The translations under genes and the position numbers were made by a program. This document shows positions 20,211 to 30,590 of a stretch of 64,000 bases of DNA, piece by piece (within the stretch, counting starts at the first letter, position 1; each line of letters starts with the position of its first letter). Below the pieces are notes generated by a model. The model had not been told where the DNA came from. It worked only from the letters and a program-made list of their open reading frames with translations, and made no database searches. Source of the DNA: Shinisaurus crocodilurus (lineage: Eukaryota > Chordata > Lepidosauria > Squamata > Shinisauridae); NCBI GenBank assembly GCA_021292165.1, contig JAHFWL010001258.1, forward strand, positions 1-64,000, read 5' to 3'.

Positions 20211-20448
20211 TATGCCTGAGGTTCTGTGAGTTTCGTTGCTCATTTGTAACCATTAAGGGCTGTGTCACCCCGTTAAAGGCATCTTAGCTGATTAATTGCA
20301 TGCATTTTGCTCAGCTGACGGATTAATTAGATGTGCAGGCATCGGCACATAAAAAGAGTTCAAAACAGATGTGGGGGAAAAACATGCTTTGCTTTTCGAT
20401 CAGGGGAAGGGGGAGCTTTCTCTGTCCAGGGCAAAATTACCTTGGAGT

Positions 20449-20549
20449 TTATTTATTTGTCTGTTATATTTATATCCCACCTTTTTTTCCTCTTGCAAGG
20501 AACCCAAGGTGGCTTACATAATCCTCCTCCTCCTCCTCCTCTCCATTGT
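20449..20549 (-). mobile_element. tRNA-derived SINE, 3' part only
   Basis: Only the tail and 'ggaacccaaggtggcttaca' block are present. The element stops at 'ctctccatt', where a CR1 end begins, and the tRNA head does not resume on the far side of the CR1. Confidence 0.8.
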
Positions 20550-20552
20550 AAC

Positions 20553-21120
20553 CTAAGAACATAAGGAGAGCCCTGGCTGGATCAGGCCCAGGGTCCACCT
20601 AGTCCCGCATTCTGTTCACACAGCGGCTGACCAGCTGCCCACGGGAAACCCGCAAGCAGGACATGAATGCAACAGCACCCTCCCGCCCATGCTCCCCAGC
20701 AACTGGTGCACGTAGCCGCACTGCCTCTGATACTGGAGGAAGCACATCGCTGATCAGGACTAGTTAGCCACCAATGGCCTTCTCCTCCGTGAATGTGTCC
20801 AATCCCCTTTGAGAGCCATTCAAATTGGTGGCCCTCACTACATCTTGTGGGAACAAATTCCATAGTTTAACTGTGTGAGAAGAAGTCCTTCCTTTGATCT
20901 GTCCTGAATCTCCGACCAATCTGCTTCATGGGATGAGCCCATTGGGGTTCTAGTATGATGAGAGAGGGAGAAAAATGTCTCCTTGTCCACTTTCTCCACA
21001 CCATGCATAACTCTGTACACCTCTATCATGTCTCCGCTTACTTGCCTTTTTTCTAAGCTAAACAATCCCAGCTGTTGTAACCTTTCCTCGTAGGGGAGCT
21101 GCTCCAGCCCCTTGGTCATT
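20553..21120 (-). mobile_element. CR1-like LINE 3' portion
   Basis: Minus-strand ORF 21119-20838 reads GLEQLPYEERLQQLGLFSLE, the CR1 C-terminal region, followed by a 3' UTR with 'gagggccaccaatttgaatg' and a tail of 'ttatgttcttag' type. Same subfamily as 2589-2985 and 32945-33170. 5'-truncated. Confidence 0.85.
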
Positions 21121-22352
21121 TCATCTGTACGTTTCTATTCCTGCCCCTCTTTTACTTGCCTTACTGCAGCCCTTATTAGTTTTGCCAGAAGCATCTGAGT
21201 TCAAAAACATCAGAGAGATCACCCAGCAATGGAATGTCAGCAAACTCCATCCTGCATGATAATCAGGCCAACTTTTGCCTAAGGCCTCCCTCTCTCCTAG
21301 CCTGCGTTTGTGATGGAAAATAATTCCCAAGCTTCCAAAAGCAGATAAGAGATTTCCCCCACACATGTTCCGTTGCTCTCCCTCAAGGCGAACCAGGTAC
21401 CTCCGAGAAAGGGAAACATTGCTCAGGTCTTGCCTTCTCTCGAAATGATGGCATCTTCTTTCTGTACAAAGCCATGCCGCCACTCTGCGATGCAGATCAC
21501 GTGGGCCGGCCTGGTGCTATCATTCTTCTTACAGATCTTGCTAGCTCTTGGCTCAGAGGTCAGGTGTTTTCTTGTCGTCCTTTTCTCATGACCGGAATAA
21601 GTCCTTATGAACCAGATATTCTGGAAACCTGGACTTACAAGAGCTCACAAAGCTCTCCCGCCTCCAGTGGAGGCTGGTGGGGGTTTTTGTTTTGTTTTTG
21701 TTTTGTCCTGTGGGCCTGAGCCCCGGATCTTTTCGGTACCGAGCACTCACCCGGCCCAGCGCTCTGCTTCTGAAAAGGTCCGGTCATTGAATGTCATTTT
21801 GCTGACTGGGGCACCCTCCACTCCCAAATACGAGAAACCGAGCCAAAGAAAGGCAGTCAGAAAAGTACTAAGTTGCACGCAGGGGCAGCAAAATTAATGT
21901 GGGTCAGCCCACCTGCACTTTCATTTTTCGATGTAATAAACACAAACATGCCAGGAGGGTCCTGCTGAAAGCTTATGATGTGTCATTTGCAGTGCAGTCA
22001 GGGGAAAAAAACAGATTGTTTGGGGATATATTTTCCCTTCTTTTTGCTTTTCTCAGCTTTACAAATTACCTGCTGTTTGTGATAATGGAAAACTCCCTCA
22101 GTTCCTAAGCAGGCTCTCTTGTAAAACCATTAACCATGTCAAGGAGACATCTGTGCAAGCTTTCGGAAGCCTAAATAGAAAAGAATTTCATCTAGGATTA
22201 TTTGCGGGCGGGAGCGATGCCATCTCTAAAAAATGAGATACAATGTTTTGTTCTTTTCAAGAAGCCTTTAAAATATAATGTGAAATATAGGCACCCGTAA
22301 GCCAATAAATATTCGTCCCATTTCCCCTAAGGCCACGTATTGCTTCTCTTCT
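21121..22352. other. Unassigned, with small repeat fragments
   Basis: 21664-21757 joins a foldback-MITE end ('ccagtggaggctggtggg') to the 3' end of the 'GGCGGTGTTAGGG' hAT-like family ('tcctgtgggcctgagcccc' to 'gagcactcacccgg'). The rest is single-copy-like and gene-free. Confidence 0.45.
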
Positions 22353-22353
22353 A

Positions 22354-22407
<54 letters not shown>

Positions 22408-22408
22408 T
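22353..22408. repeat. (AAT)n microsatellite at an L2 tail
   Basis: About 18 AAT triplets next to the 3' end of the L2 copy that follows in minus orientation. Confidence 0.95.
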
Positions 22409-22905
22409 TTATTTATTTACAGTATTTGTATACCACTCCACATCAAGCAGATTCCGGAGCGGTGAACAAGAAAAGGCAAAACCAGATAAAAGAAACAAAA
22501 ACAATACATTGAAAACAAAGTAATATTACAGTGGTGGTTGGACAGCAGAGAAGGCTTCCCAGAACAAGGAGATCTTCAGCAGGCTCCAAAAGCAGCACAA
22601 TGTCGGAGCCTGCCTGACCTCCAGAGGCAGGGAGATACAAAGAAATGGAGCCACCACACTGAAGGCCCTTCTCCTGGCAGACTCCGATCAGACCAAAGGT
22701 CCATGAGGAACCACCAGGCCAGGAGCAGGCCATCCGATGACCTCAGCGACCGGGCAAGTTGGTACGGGAGGAGGCTCTCTCTGAGGTATCCTGGTCCCAA
22801 GTTGTTTTGGGCTTGGTACACAAGCACCAGAACCTTAAACTTGACCCAGTAGCGAATAGGCAGCCAGTGAATTGGGCCCAGAAACACACTGGAGGCCCGC
22901 AGTGT
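22409..22905 (-). mobile_element. L2 LINE 3' portion
   Basis: Minus-strand translation reads HWLPIRYWVKFKVLVLVYQA followed by LGPGYL and SLRSSDGLLLAW, the signature C-terminal region of L2 ORF2, then a frame change before the SLP..FWSLLK region. Its 3' end abuts the AAT array. Inactive. Confidence 0.88.
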
Positions 22906-22914
22906 AGTTATTTC

Positions 22915-23371
22915 GACATCATCATCATCATCATCATCAGGCGATCACTCGTGACCGTGACCGAGTAAGATTGTCTTCCAGGATAAAAGGAGGAAATTCT
23001 AAAGAAGATTGTATAGACTCTAGCGATGGGTCCGTAAGTGACTGTGGAGGCCAATTCTAGATCCACACAGCTTCCCACAGTGACGACACAGGTTGCCAGA
23101 TGGAAGATGGTCCTGTGAAGGATTCGTTTGACGTGCTTTTCGCTTAGCACGTTTCTCCCTTTCACCTTGCACTCGGGCTTCTTCAAAGTCCATGGAACCT
23201 TTGTGAAAGGCCAACCTCCATTTAGATCGTTCACGGGCCAGAGCTTCCCAGTTCTCGAGGTTTATATTGCATTTTTTTTAGATTAGCCTTATGAACATCT
23301 TTAAACCTCTTATATTGACCACCGATATTCCGCTTTCCATCCTTGAGTTGGGAGTAAAGTAACTGCTTTGG
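22915..23371 (-). mobile_element. Zinc-finger LINE, 3' end copy
   Basis: Reverse copy of the 3' end of the LINE at 31100-32650. It begins with (ATC)n at 22915-22938 (the element's (GAT)n tail) and includes the C2H2 knuckle ORF (23214-23020, minus). Here the codon before that ORF is still CGA, where the longer copy has TGA, so this copy preserves the original reading frame at that point. It stops at the sequence equal to position 32172 in the long copy. Confidence 0.88.
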
Positions 23372-23770
23372 GAGTGTTCAGTGCGAGTTCCTGCTGAGAT
23401 AACCAGACCACACGGCATTCTGGGCGCGGAAGTCTCTGGTTTTCAGAAGCAGCCCCATGTAAATGCATCGCAGGAATCTAACCTGAATGTAAACAAAACG
23501 TGGATAATAACTGAGGTGAGATCTTCCCTTTCCAAGAAAGGATATGAAGCTGACACACCAACCAGTAAGGATAATTAACAAAATTTTAAAAAAATGACAG
23601 TTTCTGGGTTGCGTCTCTTGGTCACATGCTGCAATGCTGGAGGGCAACCAAGAAATGGAACGCAGGATGAGTCCGTGCAGATGAAGGGGCGGGGCCGCGC
23701 AGAAAGGATCCAGCTCCATTCCCAATGACTCCCATTAAGTTCTATGGCTGGGTCAAAATCGCACATAACG

Positions 23771-23936
23771 CAGGCCAGATGGTGAAGCTCAGCAGGTCTG
23801 AGCCCGGTCAGTGCTTGGATGGGCGACTGCCTGGGCTGCCCGCATCTGTTCTCCTGCGTTGAGCAGGGGGTTGGACTCGATGGCCTTATAGGCCCCTCCC
23901 AACTCTACTCTTCTATGATTCTATGAATGCAAAGAG
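23771..23936 (+). mobile_element. Divergent 5S-rRNA-derived SINE subfamily
   Basis: 'gaagctcagcaggtctgagc', 'cagtgcttggatgggcgact' and 'gcctggg' keep 5S positions that the main family has lost, including GCCTGGG after the box. The tail is the CR1-like 'gagcagggggttggactcga' ending in 'ttctatgattctatgaat'. Confidence 0.75.
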
Positions 23937-24089
23937 CTTCCCAGAGCAGGGTGAGATTTAACCACCCACCATAACAATGGCACAGGGCTTAATTCTCCCT
24001 CTTACATTTTCTCCTGGATAAGTGAATGGCTGCCATTCACTTCCAAGGGGGGGGGGTGGGCGGGCGGGGAAGTAAAGACCCTTGTGCAC

Positions 24090-24266
24090 CAGGCCTGTGG
24101 CTCACGCTGGCTCAGCTTGCCTGAGTGTGGAAAGCTAAGCAGGGTCAGGCCTGGCTATTACTTGGATGGGAGACCCCTCCTCTAGTTTCCTGCATTGAGC
24201 AGGGGGGTTGGACTCGATGGCCTTGTAGGCTCCTTCCAACTCTATGATCTATGAAATCTATGAAAC
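24090..24266 (+). mobile_element. 5S-rRNA-derived SINE, tandem copy 1
   Basis: Full-length copy starting CAGGCCTGTGGCTCACGC. It is followed after seven bases by a second copy in the same orientation. Confidence 0.88.
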
Positions 24267-24273
24267 CAATATA

Positions 24274-24448
24274 CAGGCCTGTGGCTTATGCTGGCTCAGC
24301 TTGACTGAGTGTAGAAAGCTAAGCAAGGTCAGGCCTGGTTATGACTTGGATGGGAGACCCCTCCTCTAGCTTCCTGCATTGAGCAGGGGGTTGGACTCGA
24401 TAGCCTTGTAGGCTCCTTCCAACTCTATGATCTATGAAATCTATGAAA
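24274..24448 (+). mobile_element. 5S-rRNA-derived SINE, tandem copy 2
   Basis: Full-length copy starting CAGGCCTGTGGCTTATGC and ending 'tatgatctatgaaatctatg'. It differs from copy 1 at several sites, so it is probably an independent insertion rather than a recent duplication. Confidence 0.88.
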
Positions 24449-24716
24449 ACCCTTTCGAAGCCCGGCCACTGGGATTTGGTTCATGTTCAGCTGCCCAGAG
24501 TCAAGAGATGATGGATCGATATGCAGCTCCCCCATGTGGTGGACCGCTGAAGTGCAGGTGGCTGCTGCTTCTCACAGTAAGGTACATTTCAGGGGCTCCG
24601 GCCCAACTCCATCCACCCAGGCTGGTCATTGGATCCTCCTGGACAGGAAGAAGCATAAAAGGGACTTCCTGTTTCAGCTGAGCCTTGCTTGAGCAACAAG
24701 GTGTTCCTGAGCTCTG

Positions 24717-25165
24717 CCCGGGGACGGTGCTCGGTACCGAAAAGGTCCAGGGCTCATGCCCTCAGGACCAAAGAAATGCACAAATTTGCCTGTCCTAATT
24801 TATAGATGCTCTGAAGTCTCTCTCTGTGTGTAAGTCTTTAAGGGTCCTGTCTCCTAAGGACACCCCTATTTGTAAAAAGGGATAGATGGACAGGGGAGAG
24901 GAGGGCATGTGATTTCAGAAAAAAAAAACCTCAGGCGGAAAGATTCAAGGGGGGGGCAGCAGGAGGTGAAGCCCGTGTGGGCCAAAAGCCAGCTCATCCA
25001 GGGGGATCAGATGCAACAGAGATCCTCAGGGCCCCTGTCCCTTTCTTTCAGCAAGTGCCCCTGGACAGCAGGGTGATGGGGCAGAGGGCCTGCCAGAGAT
25101 TCGGGGCTCCAAATGAAAGATTCGGGGCTCCAGCCCTAGTAGGCCGCCCGCTGACACCACCTCTG
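24717..25165 (-). mobile_element. hAT-like 'GGCGGTGTTAGGG' element
   Basis: In reverse orientation it runs from 'ggggacggtgctcggtaccg' to 'gctgacaccacctctg'. Internal landmarks are 'gggtcctgtctcctaaggac', 'atttgtaaaaagggat' and 'attcggggctccagccctag'. Termini resemble CAGAGGCGGTGTTAGGG and CAGGGGCAGTGCTAGGG, typical of hAT ends. No transposase. Family copies: 30047-30479, 49506-49907, 56918-57231, 59330-59802 and fragments at 21695, 55545, 58883. Confidence 0.8.
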
Positions 25166-25263
25166 CATTCCTCCTCCTCGTCTCCCCTTTTTTCCAGTCC
25201 CCTTCCGTTGTTGGTTTCATCCCACAATCAGCACCTCTCATGCTGTGAAAATGTAGATCAGCA

Positions 25264-25354
25264 CGGTGTTGCCCTTCAGATGTGTCAGACTACAACCCCC
25301 AGCTGGCTGGGGATGCTGGGAGTGGTAGTCCAACACATCAGGTTGCGGAAGGCT
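25264..25354. mobile_element. Palindromic MITE, second family
   Basis: 'cagatgtgtcagactacaac' faces 'gtggtagtccaacacatcag' around a 'gctggctggggatgctggg' centre; relative of 15763-15886. Confidence 0.65.
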
Positions 25355-25797
25355 GAGTAGACTGTAACCTTCTCTCAGAGCACAGCAGAGATTTTTGCGT
25401 CTGTGTGAAGCACGAGCCGGGGTGGGTGGGTGGAGTAATTAATAATCATTATTAATTGTGGCGTCTCCCAATTTATTTATTTCAAAAATTTATAAAAGGC
25501 GCCTTCATCTGGGGGGGGAAAAAAATGAATTTCAGGACGACAACATACATAACAAGTTTGAAATCATCATGCAATATTAAAAACAACATAAAACATTAAA
25601 CAACAGCACAATCAAATCACACGCATGATGGACACCTCCAGTAGAAGGGAAGCTAACGGCAAACTCAGTTCTCCCAGCGTGGATCCTCATCAGGGCCGGT
25701 TGTGAAGGGTAGGCATGATTGGGCAGCCGCTGAGGGCCCACACCCCAGCAGGGGGCCACATACAAGAGCCCCCCTGGGCTTGCTCTTCCGCGATACC

Positions 25798-26491
25798 AGG
25801 GCTCTCCAGGCTTGGGTCCCCAGATGTTGCTGGCCTACAGCTCCCAGAATCCCTTGCCATTAGCCATGCTGGCTGGGTATGCTCAGGGGTGTTGAAGAGT
25901 CCTTGGTCTCGAGTCACGAGTCGAGTCACGAGTCTTTGGACCCGAGTCTCGAGTCCGAGTCCGAGTCCTTGGTCCAAAATGGTGACTCACGAGTCACGAG
26001 TCACGAGTCACTCCCAAAGCTGACTCCACACGAGTCCCTATTAAAATCAATGGGGGTTTTCCCCAACAAAATAAGGCTACTTCACACTCAGAGCAGCCAC
26101 ACAGAGTAATCTCAGGTCCTTCTTCTGCCTCTCCCAAGTACGCAACGCATCAATCAAAATAAATCTTGACACACTGTTGGGGCTGCACTCCTGGTAGCCG
26201 TCCATAGTGGCCGAGCAGCGGCACACCTCGCTTCCATGCGCTCTTCACCGGCAATCACGCTCCTCTCCCCTCCTTCTGGCACAGCCCAGGGATGTTGAAG
26301 AGTCCTTGGTCTCGAGTCCCGAGTCGAGTCTCGAGTCCCATTAAAAATATTGGGACTCGAGTCCGAGTCGAGTCAGAGGGGGGACTCAGTCCGACTCACG
26401 AGTCGAGTCCTCGAGTCCGAGTCCCCATCCCTGGGTATGCTGGGAGCTGCTGGACAGCAACATCTGGGGGGCCCAAGGTTGGAGAGCCCTG
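25798..26491. mobile_element. Palindromic hAT-like MITE, split by insertion
   Basis: The two outer pieces (25798-25883 and 26442-26491) are the arms of the 3802-type MITE: CAGGGCTCTCCAGGCTTGGG at one end and CCAAGGTTGGAGAGCCCTG at the other. The middle is occupied by the CGAGTC-rich element. Flanks CGCGATAC and CTCTATAC agree at 6 of 8 positions, a plausible decayed duplication. Confidence 0.85.
25884..26433 (+). mobile_element. CGAGTC-rich hAT-like element, exact TSD
   Basis: A 550-bp insert starts CAGGGGTGTTGAAGAGTCC and ends GAGTCCCCATCCCTG. It is flanked by an exact 8-bp duplication GGTATGCT (25876-25883 and 26434-26441) taken from the host MITE. It is packed with CGAGTC/ACGAGTC hexamers at both ends. 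A second internal start, CAGGGATGTTGAAGAGTCC, lies at 26287, so a short complete unit (26287-26433) is nested at the 3' side, with ~180 bp of unrelated sequence between. A truncated relative is at 57286-57370. Confidence 0.88.
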
Positions 26492-26919
26492 CTCTATACA
26501 ATTGCAAACCTGCTTGTTCACCCGCTTCTCTCGCTCCAGGATTCACAGAGGGAGGGGGGGTCATTGAGGGCGATTTGCCCAAGGGTGCTCCAAACCTGGA
26601 GCCCGGCCGGCACTGATCCTTATGTAGCCCAGACGACTCCATTCGCACACAGGACGGAGGGAGGGGCAGGCTTGGGGAAGCCCCCAAGGGCTTGAGAAGG
26701 ACCGGGGAAACTTTAGGGTGAAAAAAATGCAAAACAGCGGAATGAAGACTGACCATATCCAGTGGCCACAAAATGACGGCTGTTGGGACCCAACAAAAAA
26801 AAAACACCCAAAACCAACTGGCGGTGGAATGGAGTGTTCTAGAATAGGGCATGTCTGGCTGGCTGGACCCCGGAATAGGAGCGCTCTACACACCGTACCC
26901 GTTTCTTGCAGGTTTTGCT

Positions 26920-27175
26920 TGTGTGGCGTAGCGGTGAGAGTGTTGGACTGGGACTCGGGAGATCCGGGTTCTAGTCCCCGCTCAGCCATGAAACTCACTG
27001 GGTGACTTTGGGCCAGTCACTGACTCTCAGCCTGCCTAACATACCTCACAGGGTTGTTGTGAGGATAAAATGGAGAGGAGGAGGAGGAGGATTATGTCAG
27101 CCGCCTTGGGTTCCTTGCAGGAAAAAAGGCGGGGTATAAATATAATAAATATAATACATAAATAAATAAATAAAT
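26920..27175 (+). mobile_element. tRNA-derived SINE with L2/MIR-like tail
   Basis: Forward copy: head 'gtgtggcgtagcggtgagag', B box GGTTCTAGTCCCC, then 'gtcactgactctcagcctgc' and tail 'ggcggggtataaatataat' plus AAAT units. Confidence 0.92.
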
Positions 27176-27200
27176 TACTAATTTCTCCATGGGTGTATCC

Positions 27201-27434
27201 TTATTTATTTATAATTACATTTCTTCTATTCCACCTTTTCCCCCCTTGCAAGGAGCCCAAGGTGGCCCACACGGTCCTCCTGCTCCTCTCCATTTTATCC
27301 TCACAACAACCCTGCGAGGTAGCTTAGGCTGAGAATCAGTGACCGGCCCAGTGAGCATCACGGCCGAGCGGGGACTAGAACCCGGATCTCCCGAGTCCTG
27401 GTCCAACGCTCTCACCACTACGCCATGCTGCCGG
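27201..27434 (-). mobile_element. tRNA-derived SINE with L2/MIR-like tail
   Basis: Reverse copy, convergent with the SINE at 26920: the two tails face each other across about 25 bases. Confidence 0.88.
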
Positions 27435-27851
27435 CTTTTATGTAGCCAAAACGGCACTGTCCGTGCAAAATATACCCAGCACCTGACTCAGGATGAATCA
27501 AGAGGAGAGGAAGCCAGAAGTTCCTCTGGAGTTGGCTTGGTTGTGGCCACTAACTGTGCAGAACACCCACCTGCCCCTTTGAAGGGTTCTACTCAAGGGG
27601 TTCACGATCTCTCCGGGGGCTTCGGTCTGGCTAGGGCGGCAGGCTGTCGGAATGCTGGGCCCAGACGGAATATTGCCCTGATCCAAACAGGTGATGTTTT
27701 CCCGGCGTATGCCCAGAGGCACTCTCTCCACCACTATTACAACAGCATATTGAGCCCTGGCAGTGAGAACAGGACGCACAACTCTGCTTCAAATCAAGTC
27801 CCAGTGACGGGCCAAGGAAACGAAGACCGGAAACCGACCCGCCGTTCGTTT
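27435..27851. other. Unassigned sequence between SINEs
   Basis: A 202-codon ORF (27339-27947) crosses this stretch, but its two ends lie in SINEs and the middle has no recognisable domain. I regard it as chance. Confidence 0.4.
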
Positions 27852-28080
27852 CTTTATTATTACGTTTATATCCCACCTTATTTCCTCTTGCAAGGAACCC
27901 ACACACGGTCCTCCGCTTCTCTTCTCCTCCTCACAACCACCCTGTGAGGTAGGTGAGGCTGAGAGGCAGTGGACTGGCCCAAAAGTCACCCAGTGAGCTC
28001 CGTGGCCGGCCGAGTGGGGACTAGAACCTGGATCTCCCGAGTCCCGGTCCAACACTCTCACCACTACGCCACGTTGGCTC
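27852..28080 (-). mobile_element. tRNA-derived SINE with L2/MIR-like tail
   Basis: Reverse copy with more divergence than most ('aaccctgtgaggtaggtgag'-type block retained, one small deletion in the tail). Confidence 0.85.
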
Positions 28081-28807
28081 TCAGAAATTATATAAACAAT
28101 TCCCAGTAGATGAGTAGATGAAATCCACCACCACAACCGAACCGAAAGAAGAAGATGCCTCGTACCAGGTCAGAGTGTCTGTAGATGTTTCATTCTGCCT
28201 CTTTTCCCCCCACAGAGGTACAAATTATCAGCCCGTTACGGGTTCTCATCTCAGAATCTAAACCGCACAGCAATCCTCACTAGGCCACACTGCCTCCCTG
28301 CTGAGAATCAGGCTTGCTTCTCATCCCCTCCGCCCAATCTCTGGGGCGGCTACTGGAAGCGCACTTGACGGCGGACCCGTTCTCAGCCCCGTTGCGCGTT
28401 TGCCACCGGCCGCCTCGTCTTGTAGCAGTTTCCGTTTGGGCAGCTTGCCTTGCCCTGCCACCCCTTCACTTTTTAAACTTTGCTTAGTCCTTGGGGCCGT
28501 GTGCTATTTCCCGCTCGCTCCATCTCGGGGTGGTGGGGGTGGTTGCGTAGATGATTTTTCAGGGCCATCAGCCGGCAACGTTGACTTCCTGGCTCTCTCG
28601 CCGATAAATGTTTCATAACGCAGGAGCAGGCTGACGACTGGAGCCGTGCGAGCTGCCCACGGCGGTCGTCAAATATTTAACGGGACTGCTCTCAAAGCCA
28701 GAAATGCATAAGGAGCTTTTGCGCTGGGTCTGGATTTTTGTTCTCTTCAGATCTGTTGCCACAATGCAGAGGCCCAAAAAACATACGTGGCCAATACATT
28801 CACTACT
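28081..28807. other. Unassigned, locally CpG-rich
   Basis: 28340-28640 holds more CpG than the surroundings ('ggcggctactggaagcgcac', 'gccaccggccgcctcgtct'). No exon with splice sites recognised. Confidence 0.35.
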
Positions 28808-28811
28808 GCTT

Positions 28812-29052
28812 GTTTGTTTGTTTGTTTATTATATTTATATCCTACCTTTTTTCCTGAAGGGAACCCAAGGCAGCTTGCATAATCCTCCTCCTCCTCTCCA
28901 TTTTATCCTCATGACAACCCTGTGAGGTAGGTCAGGTTGAGAGGCAGTGACTGGCCCAAAGTCACCCAGTGAGCTTCATGGCCGTGTGGGGCCTAGAACC
29001 CGGATCTTCTGAGTCCTGGTCCAACACTGAAACCACTATGGCACACTGGCTT
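28812..29052 (-). mobile_element. tRNA-derived SINE with L2/MIR-like tail
   Basis: Reverse copy; the tail is (TTTG)n-like at 28812-28830 and the head ends at 'ggcacactggct'. Confidence 0.88.
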
Positions 29053-29065
29053 ATTGGAGACATTT

Positions 29066-29375
29066 AGGGCTTCTCTACACAAGGCATGTATTGTGCATTC
29101 ATGATTCCTCACTCATGGTAGTTTGCAGATGCTTTACACGACGTCATCATCTTCCAGGGCCTCTCCCATGATTTCCAAGCGTTTCCACGGCTTTTTTTTT
29201 TTAAAGATCGAGGAAAGTGTAGTATTATCTGGAAATGGCGGAATGGGAAGCGTGTGTATTTTCACAATTCCGCTATACTGCAGCGCCATCTTGTGGTTGC
29301 ATAATGGAACATCTAGAAAGGCAGAGAAAGAAAAACCCTGGGGGGAAAAGCACATGTAAAGGAGCCGATATTAAT
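29066..29375 (+). repeat. Unclassified repeat, empty-site copy
   Basis: Begins AGGGCTTCTCTACACAAGGC and includes 'catcttccagggcctctccc', 'ctgcagcgccatcttgtgg' and 'aaagcacatgtaaaggagc'. The same series occurs at 63126-63690, where a foldback MITE interrupts it. No terminal inverted repeat was recognised. Confidence 0.75.
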
Positions 29376-29659
29376 CACGAAACATAGATGAACTGGATTT
29401 TACACCGTCCGTACTTCTGTACTCTCCACTCCCGGCCCCCTTAAAATTTTACTTTTAATTAAACTTGAACAACATTAGGGCAACATTAGGGTTCTCCTTC
29501 CTATTTCTACCTCTCACTGATCAGCCGTTCAGTGGGCAGGACGACGAGGAAAGAGTTGCTTCCACCCAATCTTCTTCCGCCCACGCAGAACTTTCCCCTT
29601 TGCATTCTCTCTTTCTCTCTCTCTCTCAGCTCCCAACCTCGCTCTTTCTCTCTCCCTGG

Positions 29660-30038
29660 ATCTGGTAATTGGTTGGATGAGGCTGAACAAACTGAAGCTG
29701 AATCATGACAAGACGGAGGCGCTGTGGATAGATGGTTCTCGGGTCCGACGAGGACATAGCAGTCAACCAGTTTTGGAAGGGGGTTGCACCCCCTCCGAAA
29801 GAACAGCTTGGCGGGTGGTCCTAGATCCAGCTTTGTCACTAGAGGACCAGGTGTCCTCGGCAGCATGGGGTACCCTTTTCGGCTGGTCTGTCTGCCACAT
29901 CCATTTCTGGACAGAAATTATCTGCCCCCCCCCCCCCCATGATCCATACTCTGGTAACCTCCCAGTTGGACTACTGTAATGGGTTCTGCGTGGGACTGCC
30001 CTTGATGACTCGGCCGAATTTGGCTGCCAGAATTTTAA
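29660..30038 (+). mobile_element. L2 LINE, 5' part of a split copy
   Basis: Translation from 29677 gives RLNKLKLNHDKTEALWIDG and VVLDPALSLEDQVSS, then in another frame SQLDYCNGFCVGLPL and NLAARIL: consecutive parts of L2 ORF2 downstream of the RT catalytic motif. The copy continues after the hAT-like insert at 30480. Frameshifted and inactive. Confidence 0.88.
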
Positions 30039-30046
30039 GATACCTC

Positions 30047-30479
30047 CAGAGGCGGTGTTAGGGGGCGGCCCACTAGGGCTGGAGCCCCGAATCTTTCATT
30101 TGGAGCCCCGAATCTCTGGCAGGCCATCTGCCACACCACCCTGCTGTCCAGGGGCACTTGCTGAAAGAAAGGTCCAGGGGCCTTCTCTGTGGAATCTGAT
30201 CCCCCTGGATGAGCTGGCTTTTGGCCCACATATGCCCCCCCCCCCGAATCTTTCTGCCTGAGTTTTTTTTCTTAAATCAAACACCCTTCTCTCCCCTGTC
30301 CATGTACCCCTTTTTACAAATAGGGGTGTCCTTAGGAGACAGGGTCCTTTAAAGACACACACACACACACACACTTTAGAGCAAATGTACATTAGCATAT
30401 GCAAAGTTGTTCATGGTTGTTGTTTTTTTGTCCTGTGGGCCTGAGTCCCAGATCTTTTTGGTACCTAGCACCTCACTGG
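30047..30479 (+). mobile_element. hAT-like element inserted in L2
   Basis: Starts CAGAGGCGGTGTTAGGGGGC and ends near GGTACCTAGCACCTCACTGG. Flanks GATACCTC (30039-30046) and GATACTGC (30480-30487) agree at 6 of 8 positions. L2 reading resumes directly after it. A (CA)n array sits at 30356-30374. No transposase. Confidence 0.88.
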
Positions 30480-30590
30480 GATACTGCCGGGTTCATTCAC
30501 ATGATGCCAATCTTAAAAGCACAGCAATGGTTGCCCATTTGCTTCTGGGCTGATCCAAAGTTCTAGCACAAACCTACGTCTGTTTTGCTA
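30480..30590 (+). mobile_element. L2 LINE, 3' part of a split copy
   Basis: Continues the L2 from 29660-30038: 'atgccaatcttaaaagcaca' and 'atggttgcccatttgcttct' correspond to the MPILKALHWLPI region. Confidence 0.8.

Noticed and set aside
27339..27947. 202-codon plus-strand ORF
   Set aside because: Both ends lie in antisense tRNA-derived SINEs and the middle has no recognisable domain; the frame is open by chance.
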